A stretch of DNA of 33,882 nucleotides from a candidate division WOR-3 bacterium (GCA_011052815.1 DRIG01000043.1:1-33882); one strand, 5' to 3'. Counted from the stretch's first letter, positions 24,560 to 33,670 are shown. Program-made: numbers and translations. Notes: generated from the sequence alone by a model not told the origin.

Positions 24560-25550
24560 GGGAGATTTAAAAAGCCTTAATCTTTCCAGTGTTCTTCAGT
24601 TGATATCCCAGGAACGTCTTACCGGCGTTCTGAAGATAAAGAGACGGAATGAAGTCGTTGATATCGGTTTTGCCGAGGGTCAGATAACCGGTGCATTCTA
24701 TGAACGGGGTGAGAAGGTTGAAAGATTGGAGGTGTATCTGGTCAGATCCGGCATGATCGGCAGAAACGTATATAAATTAGTGGAAGAGATCCATGAGGAG
24801 ACGAAACGGCCGATTATGAACATTATTCTGGAAGACAGATATCTGACTACGGAAGAGGTCGAAAGAATCATAAAGTTCAAGATACAGGAGGTTATTGACG
24901 AGTTGTTTCAGTGGGAGGAAGGGGCTTTTAAATTTGAAGAGGGTTCGATAATATATCCAAAAAGTTTGATAAAAATACGGTTGAACACAGAAGGATTGAT
25001 TTTAGAAGCCGCACGGCGGATGGATGAATGGCCCAGAATAAAAGAGGCGGTGCCTTCCGGAGATATCGTATATAAGAAGGTCGAGAGGCCTGAATTGAAA
25101 TTGACTCCCCAGGAAGATGAGGCACGGGTTCTTTCATTATTAAACGGCCACCGAAGTGTTGATGATTTGATTGAGATTTCAGGGCTTGGAAAATTTCATA
25201 CTTATTCCTGCCTTTATCGTCTTTTATCTACCGGCCAGATAGAGGTCGCCTATGCAAAGCCCACTGCCAAGAAGATAAGGCCCAAGAGAAAGAAGATTTC
25301 CCTCAAGTTTATCACGGTGCCGCTAACGGCCGTGTTCGCCCTGGCGGTGCTGCTGGTAGAGATATTGATCGGTAATTATCTCAGTAAGAACCATTTGATT
25401 ACTGTAAATATTTTCAACAAGGAGATGTATCAATCTGATTATAAAGATTATCAGGAGATTTTTTTCTTCAGGCACAACAGAAAACCTTCTGTTAAAGAAG
25501 TGAAACTTATTTTTGAAAGTGAAGCTCAGGGACCGGGAGAGGCGGATTGA
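24549..25550 (+). CDS. DUF4388 (PatA-N-like) protein with C-terminal membrane helix
   Basis: 333 residues. The N-terminus (MPIEGDLKSLNLSSVLQLIS, then RLTGVLKIKRRNEVVDIGFAEGQITGAFY) is a clear DUF4388 domain, found in gliding, chemotaxis-like and signalling proteins. Residues about 195-240 (LTPQEDEARVLSLLNGHRSVDDLIEISGL) form a winged-helix-like segment typical of this family. A basic stretch precedes one membrane helix near 252-275 and an about 55-residue tail. GGAG precedes the ATG. A role as a membrane-tethered regulator linked to the preceding TPR protein is inferred. Ends 38 bases from a convergent gene. Confidence 0.85.
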   Translation: MPIEGDLKSLNLSSVLQLISQERLTGVLKIKRRNEVVDIGFAEGQITGAFYERGEKVERLEVYLVRSGMIGRNVYKLVEEIHEETKRPIMNIILEDRYLTTEEVERIIKFKIQEVIDELFQWEEGAFKFEEGSIIYPKSLIKIRLNTEGLILEAARRMDEWPRIKEAVPSGDIVYKKVERPELKLTPQEDEARVLSLLNGHRSVDDLIEISGLGKFHTYSCLYRLLSTGQIEVAYAKPTAKKIRPKRKKISLKFITVPLTAVFALAVLLVEILIGNYLSKNHLITVNIFNKEMYQSDYKDYQEIFFFRHNRKPSVKEVKLIFESEAQGPGEAD

Positions 25551-25588
25551 CCTTCAGTCGTTTGGTCTAACATCGTTCCCGCGGTGGA

Positions 25589-25774
25589 TTAAAATGGTTT
25601 TTCTTTTATTTCAAAATTAAATTGAGTAAGGCTGTAAAGCTGCATAAGTTCTTCATATGAAAAGGTGGCGTTGCAGTTCGGACAGATATAAAACCCGTCT
25701 TCCGTGAGAATGAGATCAAAATATTTTGAGGTAAAAATACAAAAAGGGCAGAGTACTTTGTCGATTTTCGCCAT
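25589..25774 (-). CDS. Small zinc-ribbon protein
   Basis: 61 residues. CPFC (9-12) and CPNC (32-35), 19 residues apart, form a rubredoxin-like zinc knuckle pair; the rest is a short beta/alpha tail (YEELMQLYSLTQFNFEIKE). Function unknown; such proteins often assist transcription or metal handling. A full-consensus promoter ends five bases before the ATG, which argues strongly that this is a real gene with a leaderless mRNA. It follows the asparaginase gene by 35 bases. Confidence 0.8.
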   Translation of the reverse strand: MAKIDKVLCPFCIFTSKYFDLILTEDGFYICPNCNATFSYEELMQLYSLTQFNFEIKEKPF

Positions 25775-25779
25775 GGATA

Positions 25780-25807
25780 ATTATAACCAGGAATGGTTGA
25801 TTGTCAA
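25780..25807 (-). promoter_or_regulatory. Promoter giving a leaderless mRNA for the zinc-ribbon gene
   Basis: Minus strand: TTGACA (25807-25802), 16-base spacer, TATAAT (25785-25780), then only TATCC before ATG at 25774. The sixth base after the -10 box is the A of the ATG, the usual position of the transcription start. The -35 box is two bases beyond the asparaginase stop codon. Confidence 0.88.
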
Positions 25808-25809
25808 TC

Positions 25810-26697
25810 TTAATAGTTGAACGATTTCATTCTTCCTTTCTTTATATAACACCAGGACATCGCCGGAGTGTTGTGGACATTCAGGATCCTTCCTTTTCGA
25901 TCGATTCCAATGAGCCCACAGCGGCAATTATGTGCGGTCGCATAATCGATTATTTTTTTGCTGGCGAGCGGTGCAGGATAACGCGCCATCAGGGAAACGG
26001 CGCGGAATGAGAGCAGATGGCGCATAATCTCTTCACCGTGGCCGGTCGCCGTGACCCCTCCGAAACGGTCGGCATAGATTCCTCCGCCGATGATCGGAGT
26101 GTCGCCGAGACGTCCCGGTAGATTCAACGAGATTCCTCCGGTCGAATTGGCGACCGCTATCAGACCGGTCTTATCGATTGCAACGACTCCGATGGTGCCG
26201 TAAAGTCCTGCTATCTTTTTCAACTGGGGGAAATAGGAATGGTCGATATTCTTTTTCTTTCTTTTCCAGAGGCGTATTTTTTCTTTTGTTCTGGGGTTAT
26301 ATTTTTTAAGACCCATTTTATAGGCGAAGCTGGCGGCACCGTCGCCACAAAGCAGAAGATGGTCTGTCTTTTCCATTACGAGTCGTGCGACTTTTATCGG
26401 ATATCTGACGTTTTTGATTGCACCGACTGCGCCGAATTTCAACTCGCTCGTCATCAGGGAGGCATCCATTTCGACTTCACCTGTCAGGTTGAGGTATGAG
26501 CCGGTTCCAGCGTTGAATACTTTACTGTCTTCCAGAATCATCGCCGCTTTTTCCACAGCATCAAGGCTGGAACCACCCTGCTTCAAAATTTCATAACCAG
26601 CGGCGACGGCTTTTACCAGACCTTGATGTCTTCGCCGGGGGAACTTTATGCCGCCGGCGCCGCCGTTTGCGATAATAGCACAATCATAATGTTTCAT
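25810..26697 (-). CDS. Plant-type L-asparaginase / isoaspartyl peptidase
   Basis: 295 residues, Ntn-hydrolase family. HGG-like start ANGGAGG (10-16), GGSSLDAVEKAAMILEDSKVFNAGTGSYLNLTGEVEMDASLM, and the autocleavage site YGTIGVVAID, where Thr168 becomes the N-terminal nucleophile of the beta chain. GRLGDTPIIGGGIYAD and ATGHGEEIMR are substrate-loop signatures. The enzymes cleave isoaspartyl dipeptides or asparagine. No signal peptide is seen, so it is cytoplasmic, although it is translationally coupled (ATGA) to a secreted C11 protease; it may finish off peptides taken up after outside digestion. Confidence 0.9.
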   Translation of the reverse strand: MKHYDCAIIANGGAGGIKFPRRRHQGLVKAVAAGYEILKQGGSSLDAVEKAAMILEDSKVFNAGTGSYLNLTGEVEMDASLMTSELKFGAVGAIKNVRYPIKVARLVMEKTDHLLLCGDGAASFAYKMGLKKYNPRTKEKIRLWKRKKKNIDHSYFPQLKKIAGLYGTIGVVAIDKTGLIAVANSTGGISLNLPGRLGDTPIIGGGIYADRFGGVTATGHGEEIMRHLLSFRAVSLMARYPAPLASKKIIDYATAHNCRCGLIGIDRKGRILNVHNTPAMSWCYIKKGRMKSFNY

Positions 26698-28778
26698 CTT
26701 TGCCTCGCAATCTTTCCCAGTTTTTTGAATGAGCCTGAATTCAACAGAACAAAATAGAGTCCGGAACCCACCTCCTTGTTATGCATATCCTTACCGTTCC
26801 AGTGGACGGTTCTATTGTTAATCATTTCAGGGGTGAATCTTTTAACCAGCCTGCCGGTAATGGAAAATATTTCGACCGTGGGGTTCAAAGAATCAGGATA
26901 GTCCAGGATTATATCACAGGAACCGCGGAAAGGAGCCGGTTTTGAATACGGCCGGGCGAATTTTTTTAAAGAGACACCAACGGAATTACTCAGGTTTCCC
27001 GTATTTCCGTATCTGTCCTCAGGTCGAACCATATAGTAGTATTCCCCTTTTAGTTTGTTGAAGATGTAGAGCGCAGTGTCCGCCAATGAGTTTCTTATAA
27101 AACAGCTGTATTTCAATTCTTCGATCTTGACGTCGTCGATATAAACTCCTCCTTTATTCATCGCGCCATTGGTGTGGTAGGAGATTTTCAGTCGACTGCT
27201 CCCGGCAGGCAGAATCAGGGTTCGTTTCCGCCAGCCTTCTGAAACGCCGTAATGAACGTCTTTCAGATTTCCGAATTCAATGATCAACGAATCATTCTTT
27301 TCTTCGGTATTGTATGAGAGATAGACGGTCAAGAGCCCGTAGTCGTTCAGAGATATCATCTCTTTCGTTTCGATGGAATTTTTAAGATTGCTTTCGTTTC
27401 CCGAGAAAAAAGAGTAACTTCCGGAATATGGGTTGTCAGAGGAAAGGCTGAATCCATCGAAGTTCCATTTTGATGAATCTTCACACAGATCTTCGAATAT
27501 CGGGTCTATTTCTTTGGTTTCTATTATACTGTAGGTGACCGGCGCAAGATCGTGGGAACCGGACCAGGATAGAGAGAAATCGTTGTTGTTTCCCACTTTG
27601 CCGGCACTCAACGATACCGCTGTGGGGTTGATGTCGTCTTCGCCGTAAAACCAGTTCAGGAAATTCACCCAGAGGGTGTTCGACCACTCAAGGTTTTTGT
27701 AATAATCATACATCTGTTTGAATTCCAGATAACGGTAGGGAAACCAGATGGTCAAACCGGTTGTTCTTGCGAAATCACTTCCTCGATAGTCAGAGACGAT
27801 GATGAGGTCATTGTAGATATTCATCAGTGCTTCACTCATTGAAGTTTTTAGCGTTTTATGCAGTGCATTTATGAAATCACCGAAGTCCACCAGTTCATCT
27901 TCAGGATGCGGAATCAATCCCATGGACGGTATCGTCTGGACGGTTTCCCGCAATTCCATGAGTTCTGCCGCAGGCAGGCCTTCAAGCAGGGATGAAAAGA
28001 GGTCATCTCCGCTTTGTTTCAGTTTCGTCAACTTTTCCGCAGCGATTGCGGAATAAGTCACCGGTTGAATATCGGCGTAGTACTCGACGTTGACCTCGAC
28101 GATTTTTTCCGCAAGGTCGAATTCATCGATTCCCGGGTCAAGACGCAGGACCTCGAAAATCCCGTCATACTTGAATCCCTGTAGCGGACAGACAGCCTGG
28201 GACGCCAGAAACATCCTTACGTAATTTTTTACTTCATAAACGACCTCTGTCTGCTGCATCAAACAGGCGTCAAAGGCGAGGATATCTATTTTTTCACCGG
28301 TGTAATCATACGCCGTACTCACCGCCTTTTGGAAATCACCGTTCGATATACTGAGCCGGCTTCCGCCGGACCAGTCGTTGCCGAATGTTCTTCGGGGCGC
28401 CAATGACCAGCCGGTGCCGTGATCCCAGAGAATTACAAGGTATCTGTCCGCAGGATAGTTTGTGATACCCCAGACAAGAAAATCAGAGAGTGTCTGCCAG
28501 TTGCACATATCAGTGATCCCCAGATCGGCAATCTGAGAATTGCCGCCTTTTTTTATAAGCAGACGTCTTGCTCCGATATATGGTTTGTCCACCTGAACAA
28601 TGATTGCGAAATCGTCGGTGGACCCGACGGCCTCCATCTCTACGAGGTCTGAGTCCGCCCATTGAGCAAGGTCATTGTCCGCCGCCATATATACGAGGGT
28701 CGTCCACTTACGGCAGAACAGAACCAAAGGAAAGAGCAACAGGAAGAGAATTTTCCGAAGTCCGGCGCTGATTTTCAT
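26694..28778 (-). CDS. Secreted C11 (clostripain) cysteine protease with FlgD-like tail
   Basis: 694 residues. Signal peptide or lipoprotein-like start (ILFLLLFPLVLFC; the lipobox is poor). The protease domain follows: WTTLVYMAADNDL (25-37), catalytic H120 in WDHGTGW and C172 in FDACLMQ, as in clostripain and gingipain-related C11/C25 enzymes. A jelly-roll-like domain lies near 440-560. The C-terminal about 65 residues (VEIFSITGRLVKRF, VHWNGKDMHNKEVGSGLYFVLL) are a FlgD/Por-type sorting module, so it is probably exported and anchored through the same route as the protein at 6833-8182. It starts directly after the activase stop codon with no clear ribosome site. Confidence 0.92.
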   Translation of the reverse strand: MKISAGLRKILFLLLFPLVLFCRKWTTLVYMAADNDLAQWADSDLVEMEAVGSTDDFAIIVQVDKPYIGARRLLIKKGGNSQIADLGITDMCNWQTLSDFLVWGITNYPADRYLVILWDHGTGWSLAPRRTFGNDWSGGSRLSISNGDFQKAVSTAYDYTGEKIDILAFDACLMQQTEVVYEVKNYVRMFLASQAVCPLQGFKYDGIFEVLRLDPGIDEFDLAEKIVEVNVEYYADIQPVTYSAIAAEKLTKLKQSGDDLFSSLLEGLPAAELMELRETVQTIPSMGLIPHPEDELVDFGDFINALHKTLKTSMSEALMNIYNDLIIVSDYRGSDFARTTGLTIWFPYRYLEFKQMYDYYKNLEWSNTLWVNFLNWFYGEDDINPTAVSLSAGKVGNNNDFSLSWSGSHDLAPVTYSIIETKEIDPIFEDLCEDSSKWNFDGFSLSSDNPYSGSYSFFSGNESNLKNSIETKEMISLNDYGLLTVYLSYNTEEKNDSLIIEFGNLKDVHYGVSEGWRKRTLILPAGSSRLKISYHTNGAMNKGGVYIDDVKIEELKYSCFIRNSLADTALYIFNKLKGEYYYMVRPEDRYGNTGNLSNSVGVSLKKFARPYSKPAPFRGSCDIILDYPDSLNPTVEIFSITGRLVKRFTPEMINNRTVHWNGKDMHNKEVGSGLYFVLLNSGSFKKLGKIARQR

Positions 28779-31700
28779 CTACACTTTTACGACCGACAGG
28801 TTGTTCCTCGCCTGGCTGACGAACGTTTCCAACCGCATCTCATCGATCGAATGTTCAAGACCGTCAAAGGCGAGAACAAAGAGAGGAAATTCGGGAAATT
28901 CTTTTTTGACTCTTTTGTATAAGGTCGTAACGATGTTCCCGGGCATGCAGGTGAAAGGCATTACATTTATGACCCCTGAAAAATGTTCTTTGATGTACTC
29001 AATCGTTTTGCCGATCGACAGGATTGCTTCTCCTTCGAATGAGGGGTGTAAGATTTTGTCGGCGTAGTTTAACAATTTTTTTATTTCTGATTCCGGTGTC
29101 AAACCGAAAATTTTGTAGATTTTGTTGTGACGCCATTTCATATATTTATCAAAGACCCGGGTGAAATTCGCCCGTCGATATTCACGGAACCATTGACAGT
29201 TCTTTATCCGCGTGAAGTTCGTATAGAAGAACCACTCGGCGATGGACGGTAAAGAAACCTCACAACCGAGGTCTTCAAGTTGTTTTATAAGAAAGTTATT
29301 GCTGAATTTTTGTGACCGCACATAGATTTCGCCGACGACGCCGATTTTCGGTTTTTCCCGATAGACCGTTTCGACGCCGTCCAGTTCCCTCTTTACTTCT
29401 TTTAAAAATCCGATGATGCTTCTGCCTTCTTCAACGAGAATACATATCTGTTCAAGGGCTTTTTTGTAGATTTTGTCTGTCGTTCCTTTTTTTTTCTCAT
29501 AAGGTCTTATTTTCCTGCATTTCGCTTCGAGGGCGTCGACGGCGCAGATGCCGTCCCAGGTCAAGGTAAGGAAGCGCATACCCATGGGACCCAGATCGTC
29601 GAAGAGACTCGGTCCTTGATTAGGAGCGTATATCGGAACATCATCGAAGCCGAGTCGATCAAGTATAAGTCTGTGGAGTTTATAGTATTGTCCGAAGCGG
29701 CAGGGACCAGAACCCTGCGCCATAAAGAACGCACTCTTTTCCGGCGCAAAATCAGGGGCGTTCAATTTTTTAATCATATCGCCGGCAGTGAGAATCGCCG
29801 GGAAACACTCATGTCCTGAAGTGAATTTTCTTCCGAGAATCACCGATGTTTGATCCGGGGCAGGAAGAACAGATGCATTGAAGCCGGCGTAGCGCATTGC
29901 ACTCGCCAGAATTTTTGCTGCATCACACATATCCGGAATGTAGATTTTTCGTTCTTTCGGCACTTCACTTCTTGCCTTTATCTTTTTTGGTTCACCGATG
30001 CTCTTTGTTCCCCTTATACTGTCGTAAAACGCTTCACAGCGGGTGATGAATCCGGCGTCACCGGAATGTTCATCAAGTTCAAGAAGCAGAAAAGGTTTCT
30101 CACCGAGTTTTTCTTTGAAGAAGCGGGTCAGGAAGGAATCCGGTCCGCAGGAAAAGTTTGAAAGATACACGGCGAAGAGTTTACTGTTTTCCCTGATTGT
30201 CTCTGCGGCGGACAGAATACGCTGGCCATAGTGCCAGTACATATTATAGAAGTCTTCTTTGATGGCTTTGTAATTCAAGGGAATAAAGTCGATGGGGATC
30301 GAGAGAACGTTCAGGTCACGCAATTTCCTGGGTAGATCCAGATTCATCCCCAGGTCATAGCCGTTATAAGGGCGGGAACAGATTACAAATGCAAAATCTT
30401 TGATACTGGCCAGGGCGTCTTTCGCGAGGATTTCTATCTTTTCTGTAACTTCTGCCTGGTGCTTTTCTGCCTTTGCTATGGCGTTTTTTATCTCCGTGAC
30501 GGTTTTGTTGAACCGCCTGCCGAATTGAATGAGTGATTCTTCGATACCTTCTCTGCCGCGGTCGAAATAGATATACGGAGAGAAGACTTCCACATCCGTG
30601 TCGAATACAGCCCGCGCCATATAAGGAAGGGTCTGGACATAAGGGCAGACAAAACACCGGGTGAACTTTTCTTCTTTGTTCGGCATAGTGATGACACTCG
30701 GTATAAACAATTTTTTTATTCCTTTGTTGATGAGGGTGCGGATGTGTCCAAAGGCGATCTTGACCGGAAGACAGGTGTCTGCGACAGAGATTTCGGTTCC
30801 GAGTTCAATCGTTTTGCGGGACGTAGGCGGAGAGAGCACGGGTTTGAAACCGAGTTCAACCAGGAATCTGTAGAAGAACGGAAAGAGTTCATAAAAAATC
30901 AAACTTCTCGGTATGCCTATTTCGACGCCGCTCACCTCTTTTGTTTCGAAGAAGATTTCATTGCGCATTCTGAAATAATCAGGAAGATTATTCGTGTTCT
31001 TTCTCTTCTTTTCTTCATATCGTTCACACCTGCCGCCGTAATATATTGTCTTTTCACCCTCAATCACGATTTTATTTATTTCACACTCATTGCTGCAGTG
31101 TTTGCAGATAAACGACGAAGATTCGTAATGTCTGGAACCGAGACTGAAACCTTTGAATTTCGTCTTTTTTATCTGGGCTTCCCGAACAAGAAGAGCGATT
31201 CCAATCGCCCCGGTGATGTCGTAATTGGTGGGGACATTGATCTTTTTTTTCAAAACCCGCTCAAACGCTGAAACCACCGCTTTATTCGCCGCCACCCCTC
31301 CTTGGAAAAATATCTTATCACCGATATGTTTACCGTTGACGACGCGGTTGAGATAATTGAAGACTATTGAATAACCGAGTCCGGCAAGCAGATTCTCACG
31401 CTCTTTTTTATCCTTCTGGTGGTGGATGACTTCAGAGCCGATAAATACAGTGCATCGTTCGCCGAGATTTATCGGGGCGCTCGCCTTTAATGCGAGATCA
31501 CCGAATTCCTTCAGTTCAATGCCGAGTACCTCAGCCTGTTCTTCAAGAAAAGAACCCGTGCCGGCGGCGCAGACCTTGTTCATTTCGAAGTCAATTATGG
31601 TTTTGTTCTTCAAACTGATGAATTTTGAGTCCTGTCCGCCTATTTCAAAGATCGTATCAACATCAGGGTCTATTTCAACCGTTGCTCTTGCCTGGGCGGA

Positions 31701-32843
31701 GATTTCATTTTTGATGACATCCGCGCCGATGAATTCTCCTATCAGATAACGTCCGGAACCGGTCGTCCCGACACCGATGATTTCAACTTTGCCGTCCATT
31801 TCTTTTTCCAGTTCTTTCAGCCCCTGGAGCACCACCTCGATCGGTCTGCCTTTTGTCCAGAGATAGCGGCGGGCGAGTACTTTACCGTTTTTATCCAGCA
31901 GGACAAGATTGGTTGAGATGGAACCGACGTCTACCCCGAGGTACGCTTTGGTCTTTTCCGTGGGAGGTGAAGCCGTGATTATCGGAGACCATTTTTTATG
32001 GCCGTCGAGCGGCGCCAGCCTTTTTATTTTCTTGGGCCGTGACAACCATCGTTCAAACTCACGGTATCCGTGATACGTTCTGTTTTCAAACTCCCTTGCC
32101 TTAAGTACCGCACCGATGGCTCCGATGCTGTTGTAATATCTGGGAATGATGAGGGAATCGGAAACAATGTCGAGGACTTTTCGAAACGCCATTATCATAC
32201 CTTGATTCGCCGCCACTCCGCCGACAAAGGCGATCGGTGTAGAAAGTTTTTTACCTTTGGCGATGACACTTTTGAAATTTCTTGCGAGGGCGAAACAGAG
32301 ACCGCACATCAGGTCTTCAGGTCGGGTTCCGATCTGCTGCAGATGAATCATATCGCTCTTTGCAAAGACCGAACACCGGCCGGCGATACGGGCGGGATTT
32401 TTGGAACGGAGGGCGACGTCCCCGAACTCTTCAATACCGAAACATAATCTCCGTGCCTGCTGATCAAGGAATATTCCGGTACCCGCGGCACATATTGTAT
32501 TAGAGGCGAATTCTTTGATCTTTCCGTTGCTTACGTTTATCAGTTTTGAATCCTCTCCGCCGATTTCGATTATTGATTTGACGTCGGGGTGGAAATAGAG
32601 CACTCCGTTTGTGGTTGCTTCAACCTCGTTTATGTATACTGCATTCAGGACATCTTTTAATTCCTTCAGAAGACCGCCGGTGACGATCAGCCTATCGATT
32701 CTGTCAAATTCTTTAAGGACCTGGAGCAGAAGATCGTACGGTTTTCCGTGATGCTTTATATAAGCGGTTTTTAAGAGCCGGCTGTTTTTAAATTCGGCAT
32801 ATTTTAAACTTACAGAACCGATGTCAATGCCGCATTCATACAT
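28779..32843 (-). CDS. Acyl-CoA dehydratase activase fusion (two activase modules, DUF2229, HgdB-like)
   Basis: 1354 residues in one chain. Two BcrAD/BadFG ATPase modules come first: module 1 (GIDIGSVSLKYAEF; CAAGTG with C118; GRCSVF with C157; GGVAANQG) and module 2 (GVDVGSISTNLVLLD; GVGTTGSGRYL; CAAGTG with C425; ERCTVF with C464; GGVAANKA). In 2-hydroxyacyl-CoA dehydratase activases these cysteines hold a 4Fe-4S cluster that is reduced and fires electrons on ATP hydrolysis. A Cys-rich linker (580-606) leads to DUF2229 (about 638-860) and a C-terminal part resembling the dehydratase D subunit (FSCGPDSF, AQGSGPCRFGQYYKL). Target substrate is unknown. Ten bases follow the barrel gene. Confidence 0.9.
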   Translation of the reverse strand: MYECGIDIGSVSLKYAEFKNSRLLKTAYIKHHGKPYDLLLQVLKEFDRIDRLIVTGGLLKELKDVLNAVYINEVEATTNGVLYFHPDVKSIIEIGGEDSKLINVSNGKIKEFASNTICAAGTGIFLDQQARRLCFGIEEFGDVALRSKNPARIAGRCSVFAKSDMIHLQQIGTRPEDLMCGLCFALARNFKSVIAKGKKLSTPIAFVGGVAANQGMIMAFRKVLDIVSDSLIIPRYYNSIGAIGAVLKAREFENRTYHGYREFERWLSRPKKIKRLAPLDGHKKWSPIITASPPTEKTKAYLGVDVGSISTNLVLLDKNGKVLARRYLWTKGRPIEVVLQGLKELEKEMDGKVEIIGVGTTGSGRYLIGEFIGADVIKNEISAQARATVEIDPDVDTIFEIGGQDSKFISLKNKTIIDFEMNKVCAAGTGSFLEEQAEVLGIELKEFGDLALKASAPINLGERCTVFIGSEVIHHQKDKKERENLLAGLGYSIVFNYLNRVVNGKHIGDKIFFQGGVAANKAVVSAFERVLKKKINVPTNYDITGAIGIALLVREAQIKKTKFKGFSLGSRHYESSSFICKHCSNECEINKIVIEGEKTIYYGGRCERYEEKKRKNTNNLPDYFRMRNEIFFETKEVSGVEIGIPRSLIFYELFPFFYRFLVELGFKPVLSPPTSRKTIELGTEISVADTCLPVKIAFGHIRTLINKGIKKLFIPSVITMPNKEEKFTRCFVCPYVQTLPYMARAVFDTDVEVFSPYIYFDRGREGIEESLIQFGRRFNKTVTEIKNAIAKAEKHQAEVTEKIEILAKDALASIKDFAFVICSRPYNGYDLGMNLDLPRKLRDLNVLSIPIDFIPLNYKAIKEDFYNMYWHYGQRILSAAETIRENSKLFAVYLSNFSCGPDSFLTRFFKEKLGEKPFLLLELDEHSGDAGFITRCEAFYDSIRGTKSIGEPKKIKARSEVPKERKIYIPDMCDAAKILASAMRYAGFNASVLPAPDQTSVILGRKFTSGHECFPAILTAGDMIKKLNAPDFAPEKSAFFMAQGSGPCRFGQYYKLHRLILDRLGFDDVPIYAPNQGPSLFDDLGPMGMRFLTLTWDGICAVDALEAKCRKIRPYEKKKGTTDKIYKKALEQICILVEEGRSIIGFLKEVKRELDGVETVYREKPKIGVVGEIYVRSQKFSNNFLIKQLEDLGCEVSLPSIAEWFFYTNFTRIKNCQWFREYRRANFTRVFDKYMKWRHNKIYKIFGLTPESEIKKLLNYADKILHPSFEGEAILSIGKTIEYIKEHFSGVINVMPFTCMPGNIVTTLYKRVKKEFPEFPLFVLAFDGLEHSIDEMRLETFVSQARNNLSVVKV

Positions 32844-32853
32844 TGAGTTTGTC

Positions 32854-33456
32854 TTATGGTGAGTAAAAGACTCCTACTGATATATGGTAATCCGTTGTTT
32901 GGGGTGATGTATCACTGTCTTTTGGTTGAAGGTTCGCTGTAAATTCAGGAGAGATTCTCAGTTTTGTCAGTTTGATTTCAGCACCGATTCCGAGAATCAA
33001 GAAGCCGCTTGTGCTGGAGCCTTCAATCTTATCTTCTACGGCAGTGCCGTTGTTGAATTCGAATCTGTCGATACCTTCAAATTGAATGTTAATACCGATT
33101 CCCAGTCCGAGATAAGGAGAAACCAGCGGGATCATCCCTCCTTTGAGAGACACAAGGATCGGAAAATAGAGATTTTTATATGAATACGTTCTTGTACCCA
33201 GAAGTTCATCGCGGCTGTAGTTTGTCGTACGGAATTGCGGAACCATATCAATTGATATCAAACTGACGAAGTCAGTACCCATTCCGAAGCCGAAATGCAT
33301 TCCAGTACCGCTGAAAGAGTCACCGCCGTTGCCGGGGTCGTAAGAACCAGGATTGAATCCCAGTTTTATCCCTACTCTGGTGCTTATCGGAGACGACAGA
33401 CACTGGCCAAAGACCACGACCGAGAGGCCGACAAATATTATCAGTAATTTTTTCAT
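32854..33456 (-). CDS. Outer-membrane beta-barrel protein
   Basis: 200 residues. MKKLLIIFVGLSVVVFGQ is a signal peptide. The rest alternates short beta strands with turns (VGIKLGFNPGSY, HFGFGMGTDF, YFPILVSLKGG, PYLGLGIGINI, FLILGIGAEIKL) and ends YHISVGVFYSP with terminal hydrophobic/aromatic residues, as in small OmpA/OmpW-like or PorT-type eight-stranded barrels. GGAGG is five bases before the ATG. First gene of the operon with the activase, protease and asparaginase genes. Confidence 0.9.
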   Translation of the reverse strand: MKKLLIIFVGLSVVVFGQCLSSPISTRVGIKLGFNPGSYDPGNGGDSFSGTGMHFGFGMGTDFVSLISIDMVPQFRTTNYSRDELLGTRTYSYKNLYFPILVSLKGGMIPLVSPYLGLGIGINIQFEGIDRFEFNNGTAVEDKIEGSSTSGFLILGIGAEIKLTKLRISPEFTANLQPKDSDTSPQTTDYHISVGVFYSP

Positions 33457-33474
33457 AGATACCTCCAGACAAGA

Positions 33475-33502
33475 ATTATACTTTAAAAATCGAATAAGTC
33501 AA
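33475..33502 (-). promoter_or_regulatory. Promoter of the barrel-activase-protease operon
   Basis: Minus strand: TTGACT (33502-33497), 16-base spacer, TATAAT (33480-33475). Transcription should start near 33468, about 12 bases before the ATG at 33456, just upstream of the GGAGG ribosome site. Confidence 0.87.
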
Positions 33503-33670
33503 TCTATAACTTGACAGATGTTAGGTAAAAGTTAAAACTGGACTATTTGGGGTATTTTTTAAAAGATAAAACTGGACCGGGCGATATCAGAAGGCAGAGG
33601 GGTCAAATTTACCTTATTCCACTATCTGCTTTATCTGATCCGTAATTTCAAGATATTGTTTTTTGTGCTC

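Noticed and set aside
33511-33538. Possible rightward promoter TTGACA-N16-TAAAAC
   Set aside because: The -10 box is poor compared with the six perfect TATAAT boxes, and no gene follows to the right within the window.
33601-33660. Short minus-strand frame ending KQYLEITDQIKQIVE
   Set aside because: Only about 18 codons after a stop; too short to assign, though it could be another coding scrap.
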